Shown here: in pieces, positions 32,089 through 38,987 of the stretch | Position numbering within the stretch: the stretch's first letter is position 1 | Layout: each line of letters opens with the position of its first letter | NCBI GenBank assembly: GCA_003133425.1 | Contig: PKXI01000327.1 | Location: 1 to 38,987, forward strand | From: Acidobacteriaceae bacterium | Lineage (GTDB): Bacteria > Acidobacteriota > Terriglobia > Terriglobales > Acidobacteriaceae | Direction: 5' to 3' | Length of the DNA stretch: 38,987 nt | Notes under the pieces: model-generated | What the model was told of the DNA's origin: nothing | Seen by the model: the letters and a program-made list of their open reading frames with translations, nothing else | Database searches by the model: none | Translations under genes and position numbers: made by a program

Positions 32089-33390
32089 TTGGATACCACC
32101 ACCGAAGAACGCCTGATCCGCCCAGCCCGCAACGTCTCCGGAAGCCTGCGCCTGCCTGGAGACAAGTCGATCAGCCACCGCTACGCCATGCTGGGCGCTT
32201 TCGCTGAAGGGACTTCGCGCTTCACCAACTTTTCGACAGGCGCGGACTGCGCCTCAACGCTTGCCTGCATGGAAGGTCTGGGCGCGACGGTAAACAGAAT
32301 TGGTAACGAGGCCGTGGAAATCACCGGTGTGGCAGGACGAGTGACACCCTCCGGCAGTCCGCTCGACTGCGGCAATTCCGGATCGACGATGCGCATGATT
32401 TCCGGACTGCTTTCTCCCCAACAGGGCAGCTTCACGCTGATTGGAGATGCCTCGCTGTCCCGCCGCCCGATGGAGCGCATCCGCAAGCCGCTGGAAGCGA
32501 TGGGAGCCAAGCTCACGCTCACTGACGGCCACGCGCCGCTGACCATTGAGGGAACGTCGCTCAAGCCAATTGACTACACCACGCCGGTTCCGAGCGCGCA
32601 GGTGAAGACGTGCGTACTGCTGGCCGGCCTGCAAACCGCCGGGACAACAACGGTGCGAGAGGCTGTCCGCACCCGTGATCACAGCGAGCTGGCCCTGCGC
32701 GCATTTGGAGCAACGCTGACGCGCACGCTGGACTCAGTTTCGATCATCGGCCCGCAGAAGCTTCATGCCATCGAGGCCGCTGTACCGGGCGATCTTTCGT
32801 CCGCCGCTTTCTTTCTCTGCGCCGCTGCGCTCTTTCCGGGATCAGGGCTGTTGCTCGATTCTCTTGGGCTTAATCCTACGCGCGCCGCACTGCTCGACGT
32901 GTTGACCGCGCTGGGCGCGAAGATCGCAGTTCTCCACCTTGAGGAGAAACACGCTGAACTGGTGGGCACAGTGCAGGTCTCAGCACCAGACGAAGGACTT
33001 GGAACGACGGAGATAAGTGGCGCGCTTGCCGCACAGCTCATTGATGAATTGCCGGCGCTGGCGGCCATTGCACCATATACGAGTGGCGGCATTCGCATCC
33101 GCGACGCAAAGGAGTTGCGCGTCAAGGAGTCTGACCGCATTGCACTGGTGGCGAAGAATCTGCGCGCCATGGGGGCCGAGGTGGCCGAGTTCGAAGACGG
33201 CTTGGATGTACCGGGCGGCCAGACTCTGCACGGCGCGGTGATTGACTCCGGCGGCGACCACCGTATTGCCATGGCCTTCAGCGTGGCTGCGCTTCGCGCC
33301 GACGGCGATACGCTGATTCAGGGTGCGGAATCGGCGGCCATCAGCTTCCCTGAGTTCTTCGATTTGCTTGACCAGGTCGCGGAACGATAG
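32089..33390 (+). CDS. aroA: 3-phosphoshikimate 1-carboxyvinyltransferase (EPSP synthase)
   Basis: Predicted 433-residue shikimate-pathway enzyme joining phosphoenolpyruvate and shikimate 3-phosphate. TTG 32089 is chosen as start: GGAG lies five bases upstream, and no ATG occurs before the conserved LPGDKSISHRYAMLG (22-36), which holds the substrate-binding Lys26. Other signatures are DCGNSGSTMRMISGLL, RRPMERIRKPLEAMG and, near residue 345, RVKESDR. The final segment SGGDHRIAMAF is also typical. Length is normal. GDKSISHR and RPM-x-R recall the class II enzymes, but class was not decided. It stands alone between the phosphatase and tolC-like genes, with no other aro gene in the window. Confidence 0.93.
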   Translation: MDTTTEERLIRPARNVSGSLRLPGDKSISHRYAMLGAFAEGTSRFTNFSTGADCASTLACMEGLGATVNRIGNEAVEITGVAGRVTPSGSPLDCGNSGSTMRMISGLLSPQQGSFTLIGDASLSRRPMERIRKPLEAMGAKLTLTDGHAPLTIEGTSLKPIDYTTPVPSAQVKTCVLLAGLQTAGTTTVREAVRTRDHSELALRAFGATLTRTLDSVSIIGPQKLHAIEAAVPGDLSSAAFFLCAAALFPGSGLLLDSLGLNPTRAALLDVLTALGAKIAVLHLEEKHAELVGTVQVSAPDEGLGTTEISGALAAQLIDELPALAAIAPYTSGGIRIRDAKELRVKESDRIALVAKNLRAMGAEVAEFEDGLDVPGGQTLHGAVIDSGGDHRIAMAFSVAALRADGDTLIQGAESAAISFPEFFDLLDQVAER

Positions 33391-33421
33391 AGGTTTCCCC
33401 GCAAGAGCTGCCCACCGCAAA

Positions 33422-33444
33422 CAAAAATGCCCGGCCGGGAATTT
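33422..33444. repeat. Partial copy of the downstream terminator after aroA
   Basis: CAAAAATGCCCGGC (33422-33435) is identical to the left arm of the terminator at 33598-33630. Here it runs straight into CGGGAATTT, giving a near-palindrome with no room for a loop. It lies 32 nt after the aroA stop and may be a decayed terminator. Confidence 0.45.
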
Positions 33445-33494
33445 CAGACTGCTGGCATCTCTCGGGTTTCCCAGCGAAGCCGGCGAAAAGCATA

Positions 33495-33573
33495 CCTCAG
33501 GGGCTAAAGCCCACGCTTATTTGAGCGCATTTGCGGCACGGCTAAAGCCATGCCCTTTCAAAGCAATGCCACA
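33495..33573. repeat. Dispersed palindromic repeat, copy 2
   Basis: CTCAGGGGCTAAAGCCC is followed by GCGGCACGGCTAAAGCC and TGCCCTTTCAAAG. The order and words match copies at 61-146 and 38922-38987. It lies in the aroA/tolC-like intergenic region. Confidence 0.65.
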
Positions 33574-33597
33574 ATACGATTTTTCCAGCAAGCTGAG

Positions 33598-33630
33598 CAA
33601 AAATGCCCGGCACACGGCCGGGCATTTTTG
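33598..33630. terminator. Bidirectional rho-independent terminator
   Basis: CAAAAATGCCCGGC (33598-33611), loop ACACG, and the exact complement GCCGGGCATTTTTG (33617-33630) form a 14-bp stem with A-run and T-run flanks. It lies 17 nt past the tolC-like stop (minus) and downstream of aroA (plus), so it can serve both. Confidence 0.85.
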
Positions 33631-33647
33631 TTTCTTCCAGCAGAAAG

Positions 33648-35771
33648 CTACCGGCCCGAAGGCGGAGTCATCGAGGGTTCCTTGCTCGGCGGAGCCGCTT
33701 GCACACCAGGCACCGCCGGGGTGGTCTTAATCTCCCCGGTAGCCGCTTCAGGCAGGTTGATGCCGTAATGCTGCAAGGTGGTCGCGAGCGTCTGATATAG
33801 TCCGGCGCGATCCTTGGCATAGGCGGCATTCGCTGCAATGAGATTGTCTTCCGCCACAGCCAGATTGCGCTCCTGCAACAGCACGTTGGCAGTGGTGGAT
33901 GCGCCCAACCTCAGCTTCTTCTCTTCGGAGTCGAGGCTTTGCTGGTTGTAGTCCCTGGCTGCAAGGTCCGCCTGCACCTGGGCACGATCGTTGGTGAGCG
34001 CGAACTTGGCATTTACAACCTGCATCCGGATCTGCGTATAAAGCTGCGCCAGCCGCAATTCTGCCTGGCGATACTCCATCAGCGACCGCTCCTGAACCGA
34101 CTGTGCGTAGCGGTTGCGCAAGGGAATGTTCAACGAGAACCCAATGCCCTTGTCTGGAGCCGTGCTGTTAAACTCCTGGCTGAACGCCGTTCCATAGCCG
34201 CTGGCGCCGGTCGGGCAGGGGCCGCCGCAATAAATAGTGCTGAGGTTGGGATTTGCTGACCCGGCGACGCCTTGGCCTTGATAGTACCCGTATGCGTCCA
34301 GAGTGGGCAGCAACGCATTGCGTGCGCCCTTCAGCGTAATCTCGTCGTTGCGGAGCGTAAGCACGGCTTGCTCCAGCTCCGGTCTGCGCTGAAAAGCCTC
34401 CTGTACCAGAGCCTCCGCCGGTTGACCTTCTTCGGGAATCACATCGAGGCTGACGCGATCAGTGGGAATCACAGGCGCAGCAGAAAGCGCGGGATCGTTC
34501 AGGTTGCGGGCGATGGCCTGCTTGATGATCTGTTGTTGATAGTTCAAGGCGCTCTGAGAACTGATGAGGGCCTGCCTGTCAGTCGCAACTGTCGATTGGG
34601 CGTTGACCACGTCCAGCGGGGCCATGGTGCCGATCTCCAACTGCTTTTGGTTGTCTCCCAAAAGCTTGCTGCTCTGGTTGAGCGCGCGCTCCTTGGCTTG
34701 CACATCCTCATACGCTTGCACCAGGCCCCAGTAAATGGACTCGACCTGGTTGACGGTGTAGAGAATCTGCTGACGGAACGAAGAATCGACTATGCGCCGG
34801 TCGTTCAACGCCTGGTAGATGAAGCGCTTGTTGACCCATATACCTGCGCCTTGCAGCAGATGTTGGGTTACTGTCGCTCTGAAGTTGGAAAGATACTCGG
34901 GACTAAAGCGCGAAGTCGGATTGGTAGTTGCGGTGCGGTTGTTATTGAAACCAAACTGGAACATCGAGCCGGTCACGAAGCCCTGGTTGAAGGTGAAATT
35001 ATATTGGTCGCTCGTGGTGGAACCCACCGAGAAGAAGCTCGTAGTAGGCAGATGGTCGCGGTCGAACAAAATGGTGGCGCCAAGAAAGGGATCGAGAGAC
35101 TCCGGTGTTGGCCCGGCGCCAGCTGTGGTCAGCGACAAGCCGCTCACGCCGGAACCTGCGCCACCTGAGCCTACCGTGGTCCCGCCGGGTCCGCCGCCCG
35201 TGCTCAGAATCGTGGCCGATCCGCCCAGCGTATTAGCCACAAGTCCCGTCGGCACGCCCAGCGGCGCGGCTCCAGTTTTCGTGCGCAGAATGTCGGTGTC
35301 CGCGATGCTCAGATCATAGCGGGCAATGGCGATGTCATAATTGTTCTCAAGAGCCAGCGCGATGGCATCAGAGAGGCTGAGGTAGATCTTGCCGTCTTTC
35401 ACCATATCGCTGAGTCGCACCGAGTTTGCGAAGCTTGCCTTTTCAATGTTCGTCGGTCGGAACTTGTTGATCGGATTGCTGAGAAACCCGGCATAGGGCT
35501 TGGTAAAATCCCGTGCGGACCTGTTGAGGGCAAAAGGCTCGGTCGGAATCGGAGCCGGCGCCGACGGCAGGTCGGACGCAGCTTTATCCGGACCATTTGT
35601 TCCAGCCGGGGTCTGTGCGGCCATACCTGAAGGCATGCAAGAAGCCATCGTCAGCATCAGCGCCGCGATTGCGCGCAGCTTTCCGGCTGACTGCCTGCGT
35701 CCTGTGATTTCAGAATTGTCCTGCGCGGTCACTTCTTGCCCATCGAACACACGTGTACGGTGCAAATGCAT
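33648..35771 (-). CDS. TolC-family outer membrane efflux protein
   Basis: Predicted 707-residue outer membrane channel protein. The start at 35771 (GAGG upstream) gives MHLHRTRVF, a polar segment, then a signal core (LRAIAALMLTMASCMPSGMAAQ). The frame to 35897 adds 42 unconvincing residues. The mature protein has the outer-membrane-efflux helix pair: LSLSDAIALALENNYDIAIA near residue 135, then long coiled-coil helices (SQSALNYQQQIIKQAIARNL). The second repeat begins VLTLRNDEITLKGARNALLP, and strand segments such as GYGTAFSQEFNSTAPDKGIG follow. A Gly/Ser-rich insert (about 200-240) and a Pro-rich tail are longer than in E. coli TolC (under 500 residues). No inner-membrane pump or periplasmic adaptor gene is adjacent, so the exported compound is unknown. 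Confidence 0.85.
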   Translation of the reverse strand: MHLHRTRVFDGQEVTAQDNSEITGRRQSAGKLRAIAALMLTMASCMPSGMAAQTPAGTNGPDKAASDLPSAPAPIPTEPFALNRSARDFTKPYAGFLSNPINKFRPTNIEKASFANSVRLSDMVKDGKIYLSLSDAIALALENNYDIAIARYDLSIADTDILRTKTGAAPLGVPTGLVANTLGGSATILSTGGGPGGTTVGSGGAGSGVSGLSLTTAGAGPTPESLDPFLGATILFDRDHLPTTSFFSVGSTTSDQYNFTFNQGFVTGSMFQFGFNNNRTATTNPTSRFSPEYLSNFRATVTQHLLQGAGIWVNKRFIYQALNDRRIVDSSFRQQILYTVNQVESIYWGLVQAYEDVQAKERALNQSSKLLGDNQKQLEIGTMAPLDVVNAQSTVATDRQALISSQSALNYQQQIIKQAIARNLNDPALSAAPVIPTDRVSLDVIPEEGQPAEALVQEAFQRRPELEQAVLTLRNDEITLKGARNALLPTLDAYGYYQGQGVAGSANPNLSTIYCGGPCPTGASGYGTAFSQEFNSTAPDKGIGFSLNIPLRNRYAQSVQERSLMEYRQAELRLAQLYTQIRMQVVNAKFALTNDRAQVQADLAARDYNQQSLDSEEKKLRLGASTTANVLLQERNLAVAEDNLIAANAAYAKDRAGLYQTLATTLQHYGINLPEAATGEIKTTPAVPGVQAAPPSKEPSMTPPSGR

Positions 35772-35820
35772 GGTTCCTCTCCACGAATAGCTGAGGCATG
35801 TGGGTTGCCATTCTTCAAGA

Positions 35821-35843
35821 CGTCCGGAGAGCCTCTCCGGACG
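35821..35843. promoter_or_regulatory. Near-perfect 23-bp palindrome upstream of the tolC-like gene
   Basis: Arms CGTCCGGAGAG (35821-35831) and CTCTCCGGACG (35833-35843) surround a single central C. It lies 50 nt upstream of the tolC-like start, in the divergent region with truA. A one-base centre suits a protein-binding operator for a dimeric repressor better than an RNA hairpin. The regulator is unknown. The rest of 35772-36060 holds no recognised gene. Confidence 0.5.
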
Positions 35844-36060
35844 CAAATTTGTGATGATCCGGGGCGATTTTCGAGTCCGGATCGCTGCTTGGCTCATCCA
35901 GCACTACGAGTTCTTCGCCAATTTCGTTCCATGCACCCCGGAATGCACTCTCTGCAGCAGCCTGATAGCGATCAAATGCAGAAAGCTGAGTATATCTTAC
36001 TGACGCTTATTTCTTCTTCGAGCGGGTGGGTCGGGTACCCTTAGATGCACGTGGAAATTG

Positions 36061-36897
36061 ATGAACGAATTCGCTGAAAATGTGCCGGAGCTGCGGACCT
36101 GGAAGGTTACGCTGGCCTATGACGGGACGGATTTTCGGGGCTGGCAGGTGCAGCCCGGAGAGACCACCGTTCAGGGCGAGCTGCAGGCGGCTCTGGGACG
36201 CGTTACGGGCGAGTCTCCGCTGCCGCAGGGATCCGGCCGAACGGACGCCGGGGTCCACGCATTGGGGCAAGTTGCGAGCTTCACTTTAGAGGCTCCCATT
36301 CCGCCACAGAATTTGCTGCGCGCGCTCAATCGGACGCTGCCTCCATCGATCCGCATCGTCGAGACGAGAATTGTGCCGGATACATTTCATGCGCGGCACT
36401 CGGCGGTGGCGAAGACCTACGAGTATCGAATTTTTCGAGAGGAGATCTGCCTGCCGGTTCTGGCGCGCTACGTGCTCGCATGCCCATGGCCATTGGACTT
36501 GGATGCCATGCAAACCGCGGGAAGGTTGTTTGAGGGAGAGCATGACTTCCTCAGCTTTGCGGCTACCGATCCTGACCTGAGCAGCAGGAACTCTGAGTTG
36601 AGCCTGGACGATGAAGAGGGAGCAAAGGCGACTGCGATTCGGACGATCTTCTCCTCTACTTGGGAGCGGCAGCGTGGGGAGGCAGGAGAGTTGCTGGTGT
36701 ATCGCGTGAGGGGAAACGGGTTCCTGCACCACATGGTTCGCAACCTGGTGGGAACGCTGGTGGACGTGGGGCGAGGGCGGCTGAAGGCTGGAGATATTCC
36801 GGGGATTCTGGCGGCGCGGGCGCGGGCCGCGGCGGGACCTACGGCCCCGGCGCGGGGGCTGTTTTTGCACTCCGTGGAATATGGCGAGGATGCTTAA
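36061..36897 (+). CDS. truA: tRNA pseudouridine synthase A
   Basis: Predicted 278-residue cytoplasmic enzyme converting uridines 38-40 of the tRNA anticodon arm to pseudouridine. ATG 36061 is chosen; a TTG codon directly before it is possible. The catalytic Asp62 lies in GSGRTDAGVHALGQVASF. Other family segments are LAYDGTDFRGWQVQP (18-32), RHSAVAKTYEYRIF, GEHDFLSFA and GNGFLHHMVRNLVGTLVDVG. Length is normal. It is divergent from the tolC-like gene and has no obvious operon partner. Confidence 0.93.
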   Translation: MNEFAENVPELRTWKVTLAYDGTDFRGWQVQPGETTVQGELQAALGRVTGESPLPQGSGRTDAGVHALGQVASFTLEAPIPPQNLLRALNRTLPPSIRIVETRIVPDTFHARHSAVAKTYEYRIFREEICLPVLARYVLACPWPLDLDAMQTAGRLFEGEHDFLSFAATDPDLSSRNSELSLDDEEGAKATAIRTIFSSTWERQRGEAGELLVYRVRGNGFLHHMVRNLVGTLVDVGRGRLKAGDIPGILAARARAAAGPTAPARGLFLHSVEYGEDA

Positions 36898-37358
36898 AAC
36901 GGGCGTTGAGAGGTTGGCCCAGGTGGTGCGTCGAAAGCGCTCAACGATCGCTTACAAGGTTGCGAAACAGGGCCAAATGTTCGCCTATAAGGTTGTACTT
37001 TCTTGAGCACTTGACCTTTTCAGCAACCCAATTCGGCGATTTGGCTGCTGGAAAGGTGCCGAAAGTAGCCAAAGGGTTGTCGGGGATTACCCGAAAAGTG
37101 CGCAAAAGAGGCCTAAATGGGGCTAAAAGATGGAGTAATGTGCTGAAAAAGCATAGTTTCTTTGCGTTTTTGCTGACTGTGGAGCAGGGGGCATTTGTCG
37201 ATCGTCTGTTCCCGGTGGCAAGAGGTCGTGGAGAGACCACGGAGGAGCAATCCCAGGTCCCAAAATCGGGACCGATTCGACTTCGCTCACGGCAGGCTCT
37301 GGGGCACCCGACCGAACCGATGTGATTGGCATGGTGCTGCTAACCTGAAACCACTGGC
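36898..37358. other. Intergenic gap with lower GC and short direct repeats
   Basis: This stretch of about 460 nt shows no supported gene. From about 36940 to 37160 it is visibly richer in A/T than the flanking genes. Two related words, CGCTTACAAGGTTG (36949-36962) and CGCCTATAAGGTTG (36982-36995), lie 33 nt apart. The right part contains the dispersed repeat at 37252-37309. Open frames here lack ribosome sites and family features. Confidence 0.45.
37252..37309. repeat. 58-bp dispersed repeat, copy 1
   Basis: It begins CCCAGGTCCCAAAATCGGGA and ends GGCTCTGGGGCACCC. It matches 38755-38812 at 54 of 58 positions. The two copies flank the M20 peptidase gene in direct orientation. Confidence 0.75.
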
Positions 37359-38618
37359 ATGCCCCTCTTTTTCCGCAGCTCGTCTTTCTCACGCGTCACT
37401 GCCTTGGCGGCGCAGAGGCCTGTACACGAGGCATTCGCCTGGCTGCACGGAAACCCAAAGACGATCATGGACTGGCAGGCGGGGCTGGTGGTTATTCCTG
37501 CGCCTCCTTTCGGCGAGCAGGCGCGGTCAGATTGGCTCGCGGCTAAGTTTGCAGAGGCCGGGTTGACCGATGTTCAGACTGACGCGGTTGGGAATGTGTA
37601 TGGGACGCTGGCGGCTGTGAAACTGCCTCCCGAAAGCTCAGGGCCGGTGGTGGTGCTCTCCGCGCATCTCGACACGGTGTTCCCTGCGGAGACGCCGCTG
37701 CATCCTGTGATGGACGGCGACAGGCTGCAGGCTCCGGGGTCTTGCGACAATGGCGCCGGAGTGGCGGGGATGCTGGCGATTGCCCGGGCGCTGGTGGAGG
37801 CAAAGATCACATTGCCTGCGCCGCTGATCTTTCTTGGCAATGTGGGCGAAGAGGGCGAAGGCGATCTGCGCGGGGTGCGCCACTTCTATAACCAGAGATC
37901 TCTGGCCGGGCGCGTTGCGGCGCATATTGTGCTGGACGGCGCAGGCGCGGACTCGGCAGTAACCCGGGCACTGGGGAGCCGGCGTTACCAGGTGACGATC
38001 AACGGGCCCGGTGGGCACAGCTTTACCGATGCGGGTACGGCTAACCCGATTGCCGCGCTGGCTACGGCGCTGGCGACGCTGGCGGAAGTCTCATTGCCCG
38101 AGGAGCCGCGCACCACTCTAAATGTGGGCACCATTCGCGGCGGCACCAGCGTGAACTCGATTCCGGAGAGCGCACAGGCGGCGATTGATCTGCGCTCTAC
38201 CGATCCGGGACAGTTGCTGCGGCTTGAGGTGGCATTACATCGGGCAGTTGAAGATGCGGTGTCGCACTGGAACGGCCGGGCAAAGGTGGGCACGGCGAAT
38301 GGGGAAAAGCCTCTCAGCTTCACCATCGTCAAGATTGGAGACCGGCCCGCTGCCAACTTGCCGGCCGACTCTCCCCTGCTTGATGCTTTGCGGGCAGTGG
38401 ACCGGCATCTGAGACTGCGGACAGATCTGCGCTTGGGATCGACGGACGCCAATATTCCTCTATCACTGGGCGTTCCTGCGTTGTCAATGGGAGCGGGGGG
38501 CGACGGCGGCGGTGCGCATACGCAGGCTGAATGGTATTCAGCCAAGGATCGCGAGTCGGGGCTGAGGCGGGTGTTGCTGCTGACGCTGGCGATGCTGGAG
38601 TGGGCGGCGGAGCAGTAG
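37359..38618 (+). CDS. M20-family metallopeptidase (amidohydrolase-like)
   Basis: Predicted 419-residue zinc peptidase or amidohydrolase. Metal ligands of the M20 family can be followed: His103 in SAHLDTVF (with Asp105), bridging Asp130 in GSCDNGAG, catalytic Glu164 and ligand Glu165 in NVGEEGEGDLRG, Asp193 in LDGAG, and the C-terminal His in GGGAHTQAEW. A dimerisation (lid) domain occupies about 205-315 and begins INGPGGHSFTDAGTANP. The closest subgroup looks like peptidase T/PepD-type di- or tripeptidases. Carboxypeptidase G2-like activity is also possible. No signal peptide is evident. The ribosome site before ATG 37359 is weak. It stands alone, between two copies of a 58-bp repeat. Confidence 0.83.
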   Translation: MPLFFRSSSFSRVTALAAQRPVHEAFAWLHGNPKTIMDWQAGLVVIPAPPFGEQARSDWLAAKFAEAGLTDVQTDAVGNVYGTLAAVKLPPESSGPVVVLSAHLDTVFPAETPLHPVMDGDRLQAPGSCDNGAGVAGMLAIARALVEAKITLPAPLIFLGNVGEEGEGDLRGVRHFYNQRSLAGRVAAHIVLDGAGADSAVTRALGSRRYQVTINGPGGHSFTDAGTANPIAALATALATLAEVSLPEEPRTTLNVGTIRGGTSVNSIPESAQAAIDLRSTDPGQLLRLEVALHRAVEDAVSHWNGRAKVGTANGEKPLSFTIVKIGDRPAANLPADSPLLDALRAVDRHLRLRTDLRLGSTDANIPLSLGVPALSMGAGGDGGGAHTQAEWYSAKDRESGLRRVLLLTLAMLEWAAEQ

Positions 38619-38668
38619 GGCGGCGGGGGTGGTCTTTCAAAGCAGTTCGAAATGAAATTCTGAGGCTT

Positions 38669-38708
38669 CCCACCCTTCCGCAAGGAGCGCGGAAAGGATG
38701 GGGCACCC
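38669..38708. repeat. Palindromic repeat after the M20 peptidase gene
   Basis: CCCACCCTTCCGC pairs imperfectly with GCGGAAAGGATGGGG around a short AAGGA loop, and the element ends GGGGCACCC. The same end word closes the 58-bp repeats nearby. It lies 51 nt past the peptidase stop and may act as its 3' stem-loop. Confidence 0.5.
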
Positions 38709-38754
38709 AGCATTTGTGGGGAGTCGGCTGAGAGCGAATTTGGTGTATTGAATT

Positions 38755-38812
38755 CCCAGGTTCCGAAATCGGGACCCATTCGACTTCGCTCAGGGCAGGC
38801 TCTGGGGCACCC
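38755..38812. repeat. 58-bp dispersed repeat, copy 2
   Basis: It begins CCCAGGTTCCGAAATCGGGA and ends GGCTCTGGGGCACCC, with four mismatches to 37252-37309. It lies just upstream of the partial secreted-protein gene at the window end. Confidence 0.75.
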
Positions 38813-38828
38813 AATTCTTACGTAGTCG

Positions 38829-38987
38829 ATGAAAATGCTCTACACTCCGCGCATGCGTGTTTTGGCTGCCTTGTTCGCCGTGACTCTTGCGGGCGCCTCT
38901 CTCTGTTCCGCGCAAAATGCGCAGGGGCTAAAGCCCATCGATTTTATTAGCTTTAGCGGCACGACTGAAGTCGTGCCCTTCCCAAAA
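38829..38987 (+). CDS. Start of a secreted protein, truncated by the window end
   Basis: A frame opens at ATG 38829 (alternative ATG 38853) and stays open for 53 codons to the last base. The N-terminus is a convincing signal peptide: MRVLAALFAVTLAGASLCSA, followed by QNAQ. The following residues, GLKPIDFISFSGTTEVVPF, are encoded by the dispersed repeat at 38922-38987, read in frame. No good ribosome site is visible. It may be a real gene whose 5' end has acquired a repeat, or a decayed gene. The product cannot be named. Confidence 0.45.
   Translation, partial: MKMLYTPRMRVLAALFAVTLAGASLCSAQNAQGLKPIDFISFSGTTEVVPFPK
38922..38987. repeat. Dispersed palindromic repeat, copy 3 (reaches the window end)
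   Basis: CAGGGGCTAAAGCCCATC is followed by TTTAGCGGCACGACTGAAG, then TCGTGCCCTTCCC. It has the same order as copies at 61-146 and 33495-33573. GGCACGACT/AGTCGTGCC form a stem. It overlaps the frame of the partial secreted-protein gene. Confidence 0.65.

Noticed and set aside
36941..37240. Minus-strand 99-codon open frame in the gap after truA
   Set aside because: There is no ribosome site or recognisable family, it overlaps the 37252 repeat region's edge, and its composition is unlike neighbouring genes.

Overview
The window looks like a chromosomal segment of an Acidobacteriota soil bacterium (class Terriglobia, Acidobacteriaceae-like). The assignment rests on two very long TonB-dependent transporters of the carboxypeptidase-regulatory-domain (Oar-like) type with no SusD partner, many Tat-exported glycosidase-like proteins, a fused beta-propeller/phosphoesterase, moderately high GC, and short dispersed palindromic repeats of a kind I recall from acidobacterial genomes. 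No rRNA, tRNA, CRISPR array, transposase or integrase was recognised.

Region 1 (about 181-27849, almost all on the minus strand) is a catabolic locus. Block A, read leftwards from 11277: an Oar-like transporter, a Tat-exported GHL6-type glycosidase-like protein, a Tat-exported GH42-like beta-galactosidase, then a beta-propeller/phosphoesterase. Long perfect stem-loops lie between the first three genes. A second GHL6 paralogue (11853-14042) is divergent from block A. Block B, read leftwards from 22505: a second Oar-like transporter, a third GHL6 paralogue, a possible small ORF, a DUF1537 four-carbon acid-sugar kinase, and a PdxA-type dehydrogenase overlapping the kinase by 4 nt (the DtnK/PdxA2 pairing of D-threonate/D-erythronate catabolism). 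Block C, read leftwards from 27849: a GlcG/HbpS-like protein, tartronate semialdehyde reductase (garR), a glyoxylate-carboligase-like enzyme and an LctP-type lactate/glycolate permease.

The blocks appear to share one regulatory signal. Upstream of block A, block B and block C there is a TTGACA -35 element, a perfect TGGT-N3-ACCA palindrome inside the promoter spacer, and a -10 element. A one-mismatch version precedes the divergent GHL6 gene. This is the operator type of FadR-subfamily GntR repressors. No regulator gene is present in the window. The inferred system imports and cleaves an unknown glycan or glycoside and sends four-carbon acids through the kinase/PdxA pair to dihydroxyacetone phosphate, and two-carbon acids through the carboligase/GarR pair to glycerate.

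Region 2 (about 28498-38987, mostly plus strand) is general metabolism: hypoxanthine phosphoribosyltransferase, deoxyribose-phosphate aldolase, a GAF-GAF-SpoIIE phosphatase, aroA, a TolC-family outer membrane protein (minus strand), truA, an M20 peptidase, and the start of a secreted protein cut by the window end. The intergenic gaps carry several families of dispersed palindromic repeats.
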